A stretch of DNA of 64,000 bases from Larix kaempferi. Taxonomy: Eukaryota > Streptophyta > Pinopsida > Pinales > Pinaceae. A model generated the notes under the pieces. That model ran no database searches, was not told where the DNA came from, and saw only the letters and a program-made list of their open reading frames with translations. Location: positions 26,407,501 through 26,471,500 of the forward strand of contig BSBM01000370.1 in the NCBI GenBank assembly GCA_027924585.1, read 5' to 3'. Position 1 is the first letter of the stretch. Each line of letters begins with the position of its first letter. Below are positions 9,670 through 22,289 of the stretch, one piece after another. The position numbers and the translations under genes are program-made.

Positions 9670-11341
9670 ATCACTTCTTCCTCGAAGTATCTTCTATCTG
9701 AAGAACACCAAGCCTCTCTCTAAAGTGCTCAAACTTCACTCTGGCTAGTGGTTTGGTCAACACATATGCAATCTGCTCATCTGTCGCAACATATTGGAGC
9801 TTCACTACTCCTCTCTACACCATATCCCTGATATAGTGATATTTGATCTCGATGTGCTTCGATCTGTCATGGAACACCGGGTTCTCTGACAACTTCACAC
9901 GACTCTGGTTGTCACAATAAATACATGTAGCATCCAACTAGAGATCAAGTAAATCAAACAGTTCTTCCTTAGCCATACTGCCTCACAACTAGCCGGACAA
10001 GCTGCAACATACTTTGCTTCGGCTATACTCAGTGCTACACAGGATTGCTTCCTCCTAAACCAAGAGATAACACCTGATCCCATACTGAAGCAGCACCCCG
10101 AAGTGCTCTTCCTATCTTCAGCACTGCCTGCCCAATCTGAATCAACATAACCCTCCAGGTTAAACTTTTGATTCGCATCATACTTGAGCCCATAATCAAT
10201 TGTACCCTTCAGGTACCTCCGAATATGATTTACAGCAATCAGGTGAACATGTCTAGGATATGTCAGAAACTGGCTCAAGGTGTTCACCGCAAAGAAAATA
10301 TCTGGTCTCGTGTTCGTCAGGTACATCAAGGACCCAATCATCTGACAATACATCATGGAATCAACCAACTCTGATGAAGCATCACTCAATAACTGCAGGT
10401 TCGATGCCATAGGTGTGTCCATGGCCTTGTAGTCCATCATCCTGAACCGCTTTAGGATCTCTACTGCATACTTCCCTTGTCCAAGGAATATTCCATCTGC
10501 ACTCTGCCACACCTCCATACCTAGAAAGTAATGCATCATGCCCAAGTCCTTCATCTCAAACTGGGCAGCAAGCTTCCTCTTCGTGTCGGCAATCAATCTA
10601 TCCTCACCTGTCACAAACAGGTCATCCACATATAATAGAAGTATCACTGGATTGCCCTCCTCAACCTTGTAGTAAAGGTTGGAATCCGCTTTACTCTTGG
10701 TAAAGCCCAAACTGGACAGGAAGCTGTCTATCCTGTCGTACCATGTCCTAGGTGCTTGCTTTAAGCCATACAAGGATTTCTTCAATTTGCACGCATATGA
10801 CTCCCTGTCATGTGTCTCAAAACTGAGTGGCTGCTCCACATACACTTCCTCTTTGACTACATCATTCAAGAAATCTATCTTGACATCCATCTGGTGTATC
10901 TTCCACTTCATCACTGCAGCCATAGCAAGTACTGTTCTGATGGAAGTGTATCTGGCTACAAATGCAAAAGTTTCTTCATAATCTATCCCCTCTTTCTGAG
11001 AGAAGTCACGAGCCACAAACCTTGCCTTGTATTTCTCTATGCTGCCATCCACAGCTTGCTTGATCTTGTAGATCCACTTGGAAGTCACAATAGACTTCCC
11101 ATCTGGTCTTGGGACCACATCCCAAACATCATTCTTCATGATCGACTGGTATTCCTCGACCATGGCATCCTTTCATTACTACATCCCGGATCCTGGGAAC
11201 TTCAGATTCTTCAATATCTTCAATAGATAGTTTTCTTGAACTTCGTTGTTGGAAAAAATGTTGTAGTCCTTCTTTTGTAGGTGATTGTACACGATCTTTC
11301 CTACAATTCAAATTCAAGGCATATGTCATATAGTCATGCAA
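9670..11341 (-). pseudogene. Copia element 1 reverse transcriptase and RNase H
   Basis: The main open part is 11163-9895. It begins around EEYQSIMKNDVWDVV, the usual copia RT start, and runs through SKWIYKIK and ARFVARDFSQKEGIDY to LLLYVDD, the catalytic aspartates, near 10621-10632. RNase H follows with YVDSDWAGSAEDRKSTSG and ALSIAEAKYVAA. A frameshift near 9960 interrupts RNase H, and its end ([15 protein letters not shown], then a stop, then TDEQIAYVLTKPLARVKFEH) continues in another frame to about 9670. Upstream, 11341-11170 carries the linker before RT in a different frame. The RT catalytic core itself looks complete. The product would convert element RNA to DNA in virus-like particles, but the frameshifts prevent a full polyprotein. 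Confidence 0.88.
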
Positions 11342-11762
11342 TTATCTTAGCCAATGCTTCAAATACAATATTCATCCATATCCCGTATTCATACAGTAAC
11401 TTTCTAGATGCCTTCCATCTCTACCAGAACATTGTTAAGAGTTTGCACTACTCCCAACATGTCAGCAAAGAGGTTTCATTCTAGATAAGTAGAAATGGAA
11501 TTTTGTATAGTGCCATAGGCCACTTACCCATCACATGCATATTACTAGTATACTTGTTCATTAATGCAATTATTTTAATATGCATAATACACAACCTAAG
11601 TCTAGGAACATAAGTATATACATCATTAAACGATATTATTTAAACAATCAGATATACAAGAAATGACAATTCAAATACTTATCTTTGTTTGTTTGTTGGG
11701 TGGACTCCCTCTCAATATTTGCTTCCTTGCAAGAGATACTGGAGTCTTTGATAGTGTGCACC
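11342..11762. other. Non-coding gap where the integrase C-terminal region should be
   Basis: Copia elements usually have several hundred codons of integrase C-terminal sequence and linker here. These 420 bp show only stop-rich AT-rich sequence on the minus strand, so that part was deleted or replaced. Confidence 0.6.
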
Positions 11763-12116
11763 TTAACCAATGCTGAAAGTAGATGAGAGGTTTTTCCTTT
11801 CTGCAACTCCATTCTGTTGTGGATTGTAAGGAGTGGTCAACTCCCTCTTAATCCCTGAATCACTGCATAACTTCTTGAAGTCTTCTGAAGTGAATTCTCC
11901 ACCATTGTCAGATCTAAAAGTCTTGATCTTCTTTTCAGTGTGGTTTTTTATCAAGGCTTTGAATTCCTTGAATTTGCTGAATACTTCATCTTTGTTCTTC
12001 AAGAAACAAATCCAAGTTTTCCTAGAGAAATCATTAATGAAAGAAACATAATATACATACCCACTCAGAGAACTGGATGACATCGGACTACATACATCGG
12101 AGTGGATAATTTCCAA
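11763..12116 (-). pseudogene. Copia element 1 integrase core, truncated
   Basis: The frame contains IIHSDVCSP (first D), RSDNGGEF (second D) and GVAERKN (catalytic E), the DDE triad of retroviral-type integrases. It is in the same frame as the gag-protease ORF but separated from it by a TAA stop at 12123-12125. Right after AERKN the match ends and a stop follows, so the C-terminal half is missing. Confidence 0.88.
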
Positions 12117-12122
12117 GATTCC

Positions 12123-13616
12123 TTATGCCTTGCTTTCACTGCTTGGAAACGCCTTCTTTGTGTTCTTTCCTTTTGCACATCCTTTGCAAACACCTTCATG
12201 CTTTGAATGGATTTTAGAAAAACCTTCTACTTCTTTTCTAGCAATTGGTAGTGCTCTATAGTGCACATGTGCAAGCTTTCTATGCCAAAGTTCACTTGGT
12301 TCCATGGATTCATGTACCATGGCATGTTCAGGTTGTCCATTCAATTTGTACAATCCCCCCTCTTGCTCTCCAATCACTACGGCATCATTTATGATCTTAC
12401 CTTTTGGCCACATAAGTACTTGGCCATCCACAAATGCAACTCTCATCCCTTTTGCATCCAAACATGATATGGATAGAAGATTCTTTTTGAGTCCAGGTAC
12501 ATATAGAACATATTGCATCTTTAAAGACTTCCCAGAGTCTAACGTGTAGGAGGCTTCACCACTTCCTTTTATAGTGTATTGATAGACATCCCCAAGTTTC
12601 ACCTTATGAGGTGACTCATGTTCAGATAGGTCCATAAGAGATTCTTTGAATCCTGTCATATGTTTAGAAGCCCCACTATCAATAAGCCAATCATTACACC
12701 CATGTGTAACAGTACCTGTGAGATCAAAGATTAGAACATATTCATCGTCACTTGAAGAGTATTCACTTTCTACCTTAGTCTTCTTCCTGGGAGATTCATC
12801 ATCCTCAGCAACATGAGCATGATATCTCTTCTTGTTGTTCTTCTTCTTGCTGTTGTTGAAGCCCTTTTTTTTCTTGGGACAATCTGCGGCAAAGTGTCCC
12901 TTCTCGTTACATGTGAAGCATCTCAGATCTTTCTTATCTCTTTGATGGTGGTGAAAATATTTATTGTGATGAGATTGCTCCCTCTTGGGCTTACTTCTCT
13001 TGGTGTGAGTTGTGAGAGCTTGGTCTTCACTTCCCATCTTTTCTTCTCGAGCTACAAGCCTAGCTTCTTCTTGTGAACATTCTCCCCATAGTTTATTGAA
13101 GGAGATCAATTTCTTTCTTGCACAAATACCTTGGATGAAGGAGTCCCATGATCTAGGTAGACCATTTAATGTGACCATGACAATTTCTCCATTCTCCACT
13201 ACTTCATCCACAGCTTCAAGTTGTTCTTTGATTTGAGATACCTTAGTAAAGTAGGATTGAATGGTCTCTCCATTCTGGAACTTAACCCCTTTCAATTGAT
13301 TCCGCAGAGTCATCTTCTGATTTATATTCTTTCCTTCAAACAACTTGGTCAAGGAGTCAAACATCTCCTTTGATGTCATTAGAGAAGACATGTGGGGTAT
13401 GAGATGGTATTTTATAGAATCAGCAATGATTCTCTTGGCTTTGACCAAGTTATTCTTGTGTAAGGCCTTAGCCTCCTCTCCCTATGGAATTGGAACCTCT
13501 TCTTTTATGTAGGTATCCAAATCATTCTCTTCTAAGATTAACCCAATCCTATACTTCCATGCTTGGAAGTTGTCAACTCCTTCAAGCTTATCCTCAATCT
13601 TGGTGTGGTGAGACAT
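12123..13616 (-). pseudogene. Copia element 1 gag, protease and GAG-pre-integrase
   Basis: The start is ATG at 13616 (MSHHTKIEDKLEG), an expected copia gag beginning. An in-frame TAG at 13482-13484 (codon 45) breaks it, after which the frame stays open to 12123. In order it holds the gag core (KYHLIPHMSSLMT, LPRSWDSFIQGIC), an intact CCHC knuckle CFTCNEKGHFAADC that binds RNA, an intact aspartic protease motif WLIDSGASKHMTG, and the GAG-pre-integrase zinc motif (LWHRKLAHVH with CKGCAKGK). The protease would process the polyprotein. Only the TAG and the terminal TAA separate it from an open gag-integrase frame. Confidence 0.9.
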
Positions 13617-13844
13617 CTTAATGAGAAACTCAAATGGAAATAAAATATTTAGTTCTTACCACTTGATTTGCTAAAAACTGGATCTGGAGCTGGATTAGGG
13701 TTTTCCAGAGAAACCCTAAAAATTCAAACTTTGAATTCCAAACTTCTGAATGGATGCAAAGATGCACCTTGCTAAGCTGATAAAGCTGGTATACTTCAAT
13801 TTTGAAATATGCAAAATTTGACCCCTCAAAATTGCCTTTGAAAC

Positions 13845-14165
13845 TTTCGGATCTTCTGGTCAAAATCCCGAACTAGGGTTTGATAATGCCCGGGGTTCTT
13901 CCCAGCCAAAAAGTTTGATCTTGTGCTCTAAAATTCGATTTTTCTGAGGAGCATCCAGTGGTGGTCACAGATTCCAAAAATTTCAACTTTTGCAAAAACC
14001 CTAATTTTCCACCTTTCCGATCAAAATCCCGAATTAGGGTTTGATGATGCCCGAGGTTCTGCTCAACCGAAATATTCGATATTGGTCTCTAAACTTTGAT
14101 TTTCTTGAGGAGTATCCATTCATGGTCTTGGATTCCAAAAATTCCAAATTTCTCTGAAACCCTAA
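13845..14165. repeat. Tandem duplication in the 5' leader of copia element 1
   Basis: The phrase TCAAAATCCCGAA.TAGGG appears near 13860 and 14023, a period of about 163 bp, followed by similar sequence in both units. The stretch lies between the primer-binding site and gag, in the untranslated leader. Confidence 0.75.
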
Positions 14166-14348
14166 TTTCCCGCAGCAGTGACAGACCAAAAACTGAAAGT
14201 GCTCAGAATTGAATTATGTTTCAACAGAAAGATGCGCCCTTGCAAGGAGAGTCAGCCTAGCCTCCTGCCTTTGATGATCTAAGGAGAGAAACCCAAAGAT
14301 TAAGAATCCCTAGCTTCCGCAGGTGTACAATGTCTTCTTCTTAGCACA

Positions 14349-14360
14349 GCTCTGATACCA
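14349..14360 (-). promoter_or_regulatory. Primer-binding site of copia element 1
   Basis: The minus strand reads TGGTATCAGAGC directly after the 5' LTR. This is complementary to the 3' end of plant initiator Met-tRNA, the common primer of copia elements. Confidence 0.95.
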
Positions 14361-14919
14361 TGTTAATTTTTCGATAATTTCATTCAAACATTATCTAGGA
14401 TCCTACTAAGAGAATAACATGCACAACATAACAATCATAAACACAAGAGACACGGAGTTTCCTCGGGGAAAACCAAGAAGGTGAAAAACCCGACAACTTC
14501 CTCAAAGATAGAATAAGCCCCAATACAAAGATCACAAAGATCAATCCCCAAAAGATAGATGACTCCAGCAGCTACTCCTCCTCCACTTGTGCGCACTCCT
14601 CTCTCAACTAATGCGAGTTGGATGAGTGAGTGAATGAATAGAATGAGACACACTCACTCTCTATTTATACACAACTTAACCTGCCTTTAATTCTAGCTAG
14701 GTCGACTTCCTAAAGAAGCCTAATAACCCACTCGCATGACACAAGCAGGGCCGACCCCACACTGGTGGTCTAATAACCCATCAAATATAAGTTGCGACAC
14801 TTACAAATATAAATGAAGACACTTCTGATTGTTGGAATAATACATCTCCATCATGAATATAATAAAGTACAAGTGTAATACATAGAAGAATATCTTCCGA
14901 AGTTACAAATACATCAACA
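14361..14919 (-). repeat. 5' LTR of copia element 1
   Basis: This is the partner of 7923-8479, 559 bp, with the same TG...CA ends. It would hold the promoter that drives minus-strand transcription of the element. Confidence 0.9.
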
Positions 14920-15450
14920 CTAGCAATAATGAACATAAGGTGAGCTACATATATTAGAATCAGTGGCTTGATTAATACTATGTAAACCTCAAATGAGTTG
15001 CACCTTGAAGAATTGTGTTTGGATTTTGTCGAAACAATGTTGAATGTATGGGAGTGAGTCATCTCATTTACACTAAGGAAGATGATTATACATGCACTAA
15101 AGATGCACAATTATTTATTTGACTACCTTTGGTCATCGATCAATCTAGGGATACAATGTTATAGACATGTCTATTTAGGCATTCATCACTTTCTAAAGAA
15201 ATCTTGCAAGTGTATGGAGTAACAAATAATCTTAGTCACATGCTAATGTGTAGGGATTCCAAAGTGAACTCATACAAGTCCAAAGTCAAATGAGCAATGT
15301 CTAGGGATATGTTTGTCTCATGACATCGTGCTAACATAGTCATCTCATAAAACTAATCCTTTACTACAAAAACATTATCATGTTGACATTTAGTAGAAAT
15401 AAATTGTATGAGGAAGTCCACAAAAACTAACTCCCGAGTCCTATTAGAAT
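14920..15450 (-). pseudogene. Ty3/gypsy integrase relic
   Basis: On the minus strand from about 15420 the translation reads FVDFLIQFISTKCQHDNVFV, then VKD, a stop, and EMTMLARCHETN. This aligns with the gypsy integrase core pattern of MDF, G-x-D-S-I-F-V-V-V-D-R-F and HFIPCHKT, which includes the second catalytic Asp. Many stops follow. The copia element inserted just downstream of it, and the rest continues at 7922 and leftward. Confidence 0.6.
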
Positions 15451-15459
15451 TCAGTGAGG

Positions 15460-16113
15460 GACATGTGTACAATCCCTATTTCATGTTAGGATCTTTAGCA
15501 ATGGCACATGCAACACATGAACAATGTGGTGCTCCACGACTTGTTTTAGGTCTAGCCAGAAACTAAAATTATTTATATAGCATCACATAAGTCTTTTGAC
15601 ACCAAAATATGCACCACAAATGAGTTTTTGCTATTTTTGAACTTGTCAAACACAAAGGTTTCCAAGGTGATATCTCAAGTTGTTGTGAATGTAATAATTT
15701 GAGACATAAATGTTAGCTTGAAAATGTTGCCAAATGGGCCCAAAGTGAGTGTCTTCACTATTTAGCTATGACCAATTGCTTGCATTATAACCGCACATAT
15801 TCATTATTATCAATAAATATTACATTGGTATTCTACTTAAGCGATTTGCAACAAGGATAGTCACATTGCACTTGTAATTAATCACCAAGTGAATTTGGTT
15901 GATACAAGCTCTGATATAAAATATTCATACCCTTTTTGGAAAAATATTAATCCCTGGGAAACTCTTAAGTACTACACAACATATAGTTCAAGAATTAAGT
16001 CCAAATTCAATAGGATAGTGCCAAAGCAATCACAAACTTCTACACTGTGCTTATAGATACAATAAAGTCTTTAGTTTTTTAACTCACAAAAGCATTAGTG
16101 CCTTACACTAGCC
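15460..16113. other. Decayed repeat, no identifiable gene
   Basis: This is probably the upstream part of the same gypsy relic on the minus strand. Stops are too frequent for a domain call, and no RNA gene or terminal repeat was seen. Confidence 0.4.
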
Positions 16114-16373
16114 ACTACTACACATGTTGATTGGGTCTAGCCTGAGTGGTTGTGGGATGGAGTGTTATCCTCCCCACCCCGCTTCTGTTCCTGTAAGTAA
16201 CATGTTGAGCTCATAACGAGTATATTGTTGTAATGACTTCCAGTCCTGTTGTTGACTTGACCCTTTATCCTGAAGAATCTAAGGTTTACCCTGGGTAACA
16301 TCCTTGAAATTAGGAAAGTTTCCTGGGGGTTTTCCCTTGGATAACTACCTAGAAAAAAAATCTACTACTACAC
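16114..16373 (+). mobile_element. SINE-like insertion with 10-bp duplication
   Basis: ACTACTACAC occurs at 16114-16123 and 16364-16373, flanking 240 bp that start with TAGCCTGAGTGGTTGTGGG, similar to a tRNA-type Pol III A box, and end in an A-rich tail (GAAAAAAAA). A B box is not clear. The 3' half recurs in a truncated copy at 16528-16640. Confidence 0.5.
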
Positions 16374-16503
16374 CTATGGAAGTGATCCAACAATAGCTTG
16401 ACATAGAAACTATTGACAATACATCAATGCATTGTGTCAAGGTTATGGAGTTCCAATCAAATCCATACTAAGCAACACATGGTAGCACACAAATAACGAC
16501 ATT

Positions 16504-16656
16504 GTCCATGTGTGTAACATGCAACACACTCCTAAAGAATCTAGGGTTTACCATGGATAGCATCTTTAAAACAAGGGGAACTACCCATGTGGTTCCCCTT
16601 GAGATATATTACCCAAGGAAAAAACATTATGACACACATAGTCCATGTGTGTAACA
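16504..16656 (+). mobile_element. 5'-truncated copy of the SINE-like repeat
   Basis: GTCCATGTGTGTAACA is present at 16504-16519 and 16641-16656 as a direct repeat. Between them CTAAAGAATCTAGGGTTTAC and the following sequence to AAGGAAAAAAC match the 3' half of the insertion at 16124-16363. The 5' half is missing, as is usual for incomplete retroposition. Confidence 0.5.
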
Positions 16657-17807
16657 CATGGCAACACAAAGATTGTCATCTACCTTCTAGGTGGAGTCAT
16701 CCTATTTACATTGACAACGCCAAGTTAGCAATGAAGCTTCTAGAAACTTGTAAACCCTTTCTTCTTGTCCAATGAATATCAAGCAAAATATGGTCCACAT
16801 GTTTCTATGCAAATTCCTATCTACATGATTATATTACAAATAGAAATGTACTTCTCTAACATCATGAGATATTTGGCAAAAAGCATGCATACTTTTGTTG
16901 TTTTGTAAACCTAGGCATAACTATATTCATATCTCTTTCACAAACACTCATATGTATTTCATTTCTAATTGTGTCAATTGCGTTAAGGAATTATTATGTC
17001 CCTTCCAAGGGATCTATAAGGGACATATATAGATCGACCAACATCATTAATTCGACCATATTAAGTTTGATTTTTTTTATTTGGTTAAAGTTATAGCTTA
17101 TTTTGAATATAATGTATTTATTTTTAATTTTTTACATTATATTTAATTAGCAGTTGATTCATATAGTGCAGATGATGTTTGCATGTTTTTTTCCCAAAAG
17201 GTGGCAGTTGAATTACATCAACACCTTTGGCATGATTTGAGTACGAATTGTCATGTCACATTAATTGTTCCAAATGTCTTGTACCACCGAATTCTAGCTC
17301 AATCTATCAAATTTCCAAATCTTATTTTTCATCGGATTTATCAAAGTTCTGAATCTTCTTGTGTCACCTGATTCCAGCTCAAGGAAAAATTATTATTTAA
17401 TTCAACGGTAGTGTCCAAATAGTGTGAAAGTGCTTTGCCATGCAAATGCATAAATGTTGAGAAGTCGGTGCTCGTATACTACCACAAGTAATGTATCAAA
17501 TAATAGATTTATTATCTTTCATGAATTAAATTCCGTTAAATAAAACTATAATTTAAACTTTCCATTATAATATTATGTTTTTAATTTATAATTTAAACTT
17601 CCATTATTAGTTTTGTAGTTGAATTTTAATATGATTTTAAATATATTAATTTTAATATTTTTTTATTTAGATATAAAGATAATAATTAAAAACCTTAATG
17701 AAAATTTTAAAATGCTAACTTACCTTTTACAAAAATTTAATTCTTATAAAGTTTATAAATACAAAATTAATTATTATAATATTTGGAATTAATTTAAAAT
17801 TATAAAG
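16657..17807. other. AT-rich sequence, no identifiable gene
   Basis: No ORF, RNA gene or terminal repeat could be supported. AT content rises strongly after about 17480. Confidence 0.5.
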
Positions 17808-18055
17808 GAGGGACTTCTTTCATTGAAACAATAATATTAAAATTTATTTTAACATCTTTTTCATAGAAGTTAAGAATATTTTGAATATATACATGCAATA
17901 TATTTTAATATTTTAGAAAATGAATATTTAGAATCATGAAGGGAACTTATTTCATTAAAACAATAATATTAAAATTTCTTTTAACATCTTTTTCATAAAA
18001 GTTAAGAATATTTTGAATATATATCTGCAATGTATTTAAATATTTTATAAAATGT
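17808..18055. repeat. Tandem duplication, about 124-bp period
   Basis: Two neighbouring units share ACAATAATATTAAAATTT, TTTTAACATCTTTTTCAT and GTTAAGAATATTTTGAATAT, starting near 17808 and 17936. There is no coding content. Confidence 0.8.
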
Positions 18056-18644
18056 TTATTGTTTTTTTATTAATAAAGTAAAATACATTTTTTAACCTTA
18101 GAACAAAAAAGTTAAAAAGGAAGATAATTTATGACCAAGTTAAGGTTAAGGTTGGTGGCTCATAGTGAATGGAGGATAAAGAGTTGGCCCAATTACTTTT
18201 ATGATCCACTGATATATTGGAGATGATGTTATCTTCTTCTCATAATAGAGTTGGAAAAATCATGAACTAACTAATAAACATTTGAAATTAGGGTTGCAAA
18301 ACTCTAACTCTTTGTGATTTGGAAAGTTTTGATATGAGCAATTAGGATTTGTAATAGTGTAACCTTGAATCTCTACAAGGTTATCCATTGAAAAGAGGTT
18401 TCAATATAGTTTTATCATATAGTCTATTTCATCAAGGGTTGACTAAAAGATTTAGAGAACATTTAATAGCAATCAAAATTTTGGAAAGTTCCATTCATGA
18501 CATGGACAACCAGAGTCATCCCCCATACTAAGGTTTACATTTTGAGATATGTTAGAGAGTACATTAGTATTTAGATTGTTATACTTTGGATTACTTCGTT
18601 GTAATATGTTAAAGAGTGCGTCGGTATCAAAATAATTTCAAAAT
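18056..18644. other. No identifiable gene
   Basis: AT-rich sequence with no supported feature. GTAATATGTTAAAGAGTGCG near 18601 loosely repeats a phrase at 18545. Confidence 0.4.
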
Positions 18645-18900
18645 ATTTTTTTCAATAACAACTTAAAATGATGTGGGAGCATTTTTAATGCACACAATTA
18701 TAGTTTTATATAGAGATTTTATTTAATTTTAATTTTGATGGTTTAGATATTGATTTTATAATATTTTTCTAGTTTTTATGTTGTTACATAGGCTATTATA
18801 ACAATGGTTATGGAACCGGAGATAACATCTTCACGGTTTGGGTTGAAAAAAATGGTGCTACTTAACCATATAGAAGATAAGAATGATAATTGGATCTATA
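18645..18900. repeat. Dispersed repeat, first copy
   Basis: This matches 19455-19700 over about 245 bp in direct orientation, with shared phrases AAAATGATGTGGGAGCATTT and ATTGATTTTATAATATTTTT. No coding potential is seen. The sequence between the copies is not obviously a transposon, so an old 800-bp tandem duplication is also possible. Confidence 0.75.
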
Positions 18901-19454
18901 CCAGCATAGATCCATCTTAAACCCGTATCTATCAAGCACCGAGAGGGATCCAATTTCTTGAGGTGTATTTCTTTTTTTAAATTTAAACTCAAGAAATTTG
19001 ATCTCTCTTGATTAATAGATCTGGGTTTAAGTTTTAAGTTTTTATTTTATAAACGAACATCTATTTTTTAATTATTTTCATAATATTTTATTTTATGAAC
19101 CAACATGGATTTTTTTTTACATACTTTCCATAATTTTTTATTTTATGAGACGACATGAATTTTTTTAATTATTTTGTTACAAACGTTATTTTGTTATTTT
19201 GTTACAAACGTTACATCACGTTACAACATCTCCCCCATACTGGACTATAGAGCACCTCGTTTCACTTGGTGCAATCAACGATTTACCTATTGTTATAAAT
19301 TAAATGATGTCATTTAACTATGGTGTCAACTAGTGCGACTAGCTTTGGCATGATTCTCTCTTTATATGAAGTTGAGATTTTTTATATTATTTTTATTTTG
19401 CTTCCTTTTTACTTGATGTTTCCACATATCTTGAAATTTTAACATATATTTTCT

Positions 19455-19700
19455 CATTAACAATTTAAAATGATGTGGGAGCATTTTTAATGCATTCAAT
19501 TACAGTATTATAATATAGTGGTTTTATTTAAATGGTGGTTTGGATATTGATTTTATAATATTTTTGTAAGTTTTGTGTTGTTGCATAACCGATTATAACA
19601 ATAGTTATACAAGAAGAGATAGCATTTCATGGTTTGAGTTGCAAAAGAAGTTGCTACTTGACCATATAAAAGATAACAATGATAATTTGATATAGATCGA
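19455..19700. repeat. Dispersed repeat, second copy
   Basis: This is the partner of 18645-18900, similar throughout with small indels. Confidence 0.75.
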
Positions 19701-22289
19701 TGAACATTTTTGTAATGATAAAAAAAAATGGTCACTCTTTCTCTTTTACTATTAAATATGATAGAAAATATTCTAGGAACCATTATAAGAACTAGCGCAT
19801 TATGTGTTCTTATATTAGTTATAGTACAGTCTAGTCTTCTGACCCATTTCTACTTGTACCATAGGCTCCTTCTACTATTATCTATTGGGATATTGTTGCA
19901 TTTTCTCATAGTGGTTTAGATTTTATTGCTTTTAACAATCTCAATTTTACATCTACCACCTTCCCCACCATCTTGTGCAATATTACTTTATTCGTTAAAT
20001 CACTCTTTGTTGAAAGGGTTCTTTTTTGGACTTGTTAAAAAAAAATCCTTTTATTTATGTCACTAATGATCTCCAAATGCAGTTTGCATGACTTCCAACC
20101 ATGAAAATTGCTTATGATTTATATAGGAAAAAATATTTCCTTAGAAGTTCCCTTTTGAGTGCATTGCTTCTCTTTTCTCTTTTCACCCCTCCTTCCCTAT
20201 AGAAAATATTGAGTGGGGGAGCAACCATAGCCCACTTTCAATCAACAACTTCCTTTGTAGATATTTTTTCATTTGATTGTTGGTTTTCTTTTTCAAGTAC
20301 CTCTACCACTTTTATCAAGTGCGCTTGCCCCTAAGAATCCTTTTGTGTTCTTGCATATCAAGGACTTGTTCCTATGGCTAATCATCCTAATAGCTCTTCG
20401 TCAAAATGGCCACTAGTTATTTGTCTTGAAATAGTTGTGTCCAACAAACATCCTCTAAAATATACCCTATAATAATGATGTCATAAACCCTACAGTTGAT
20501 CAAGATCATTGCTCTGTCTCAACCCCTTTTGATCTATATATCTAGTGTTCTTATGTTACCAATATTGCTCAGGTTCTTGTCACCTCCTTATTTCACAATC
20601 TTCTCTAAATGTAGAATGTTTCTCTCTCTTGGCCAACTCTAATCTATATATCTAGTGTGCTTATGTTACCAATATTCCTTTGGTCCCTATTTCACATCTC
20701 AAAATATGTGAACTTGTTCTCATATAAACCAAAGTGTGTCTATCTTTTCATGGCATGTTAATTATTTAAGCAACAATGGGCAGAAAACATGTGTATGGCA
20801 CTCTTATCTTCTGGCTTATGGCACTACCTCTACATTTCAAAATAGCTTGTTATGTAAGATTGCAAGGACATTGCTGCCTCATGGCTCTTGTTTATTTATA
20901 CATAGTTAAGTCTATTAAATGTATTAGTTAGTTATTATTTTTGTTATAACTCAAATGGATATTTTGTATTAAAATCAAATTTACGTCCTTTCCATCCAAT
21001 AAGTTAATACAAAAATATTAGTAGGATTCCATGCTTCTCCGAAAAAATTCAAAAGTGTTCTCGTCTCTACTTCCTAACTTAGCTATCTTAATACTACTTA
21101 TACTATTGCTTCCTAGCTGACAATTATATTCCCTTACAAACTATCATGATAGAAACAACACCCTCCTTTCATTAACTTAGAGATGATAAAAATACCCTCA
21201 TTTCATGTACTTGACCAGAGGAATCAGTCTCTATTTACATGTTTAATATTGAAGTATAACACTTTCTTTGAACACCAAAATTCAAGATTGATTGAATGCT
21301 TAACACTTGCAGGGCAAGCTAAGAGGTTTCTTGCATAGGGAGAGAGTCGAGCAAAAAGTGGGGATTTTTCAGGGTCGCATTTCTCTATAGTATGTGAATG
21401 ATTTGAAGGAGGGATTTGGGCTACAAAAACATTAAGCCATCCACACATACACCCGAATATGAGGACTTCACTAAAGGTTTAGGATTTTGAATTGTAGTGG
21501 TCAAACTAAAAAACAAATTAGTTGAAATTATTTGAGATTTAAATTTTCTCGTTGTAAGGTAAAGTTTACTTTCGAACATCCTACATGGAAACCAGTTTGA
21601 CTATTGTATCTTTTACAATGAATATATCAACACTTTAAATCCAACCTTTCATATAAATGGTGATAATTAACAGGATACACATGAATTTGAAGGGGTTATC
21701 AAACATTGAATGTCATTTGAATGAATGGCCTAAATCACCTCCAAACCACATTGCGTTCAACAATGGCTTGGTGGGTTGGTGAAAGTGTGGGACCACCAAT
21801 ATTCAAGTCTCTTCAACGTCCTCCTCATGCTTTAGTTGTTGCATACACATACTTGCAATAATTGTTGCAACTATTTTGGTGGAATAGATACCCATTACCA
21901 AGGCATGGCCTAATGATCCCAATATTCCGATTTGAAATTGTAAGTTGTAGATAATAATTACACCACATATTATGAGATGGAATTTCACACGTTTAATCGA
22001 TATTTAACTAAAAAATTTCAAGCAATGGTTGAGATGTGTTATAGAGAAGATATCCATATTTCCTAGTCTCAAAATCTCACATATTCATATAAAAGATTAT
22101 ATGTTTGCCTTGTTCTCCAATCTAACCATTTTGGATTAAGGCACTTAATTAAGAATTAATGGCAAACATTTGGATGCCATGTACATTTTTTGAGTGGGCC
22201 TAATGGTTAAGAATATGTGTTACTATCTTGGGAGTCACTAAACATTGAAATCATTGTTAGTGCTTCAAAATTACTTTCTCAAACCTTTG
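19701..22289. other. No identifiable gene
   Basis: The stretch is AT-rich and stop-dense in all frames. One small direct repeat, CTATATATCTAGTGT plus about 20 bp, occurs near 20535 and 20643. Nothing else could be supported. Confidence 0.45.

Larger units (their letters stand above)
7918..14924 (-). mobile_element. Ty1/copia LTR retrotransposon, minus strand, full-length but defective
   Basis: The element runs from TG to CA at 7923-14919 with two LTRs of 557 and 559 bp. Flanks are CTAAC (7918-7922) and CTAGC (14920-14924), an imperfect 5-bp duplication, and a paralogous unoccupied site with CTAG is at 56936-56939. Domain order in transcription direction is gag, zinc knuckle, protease, GAG-pre-integrase, integrase, reverse transcriptase, RNase H, which is the copia order. 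The coding region has in-frame stops, frameshifts and a lost integrase C-terminal part. The element cannot move alone but could be mobilised in trans. Confidence 0.92.

Noticed and set aside
10810-11226. Plus-strand ORF of 138 codons
   Set aside because: It is antisense to the conserved copia reverse transcriptase frame.
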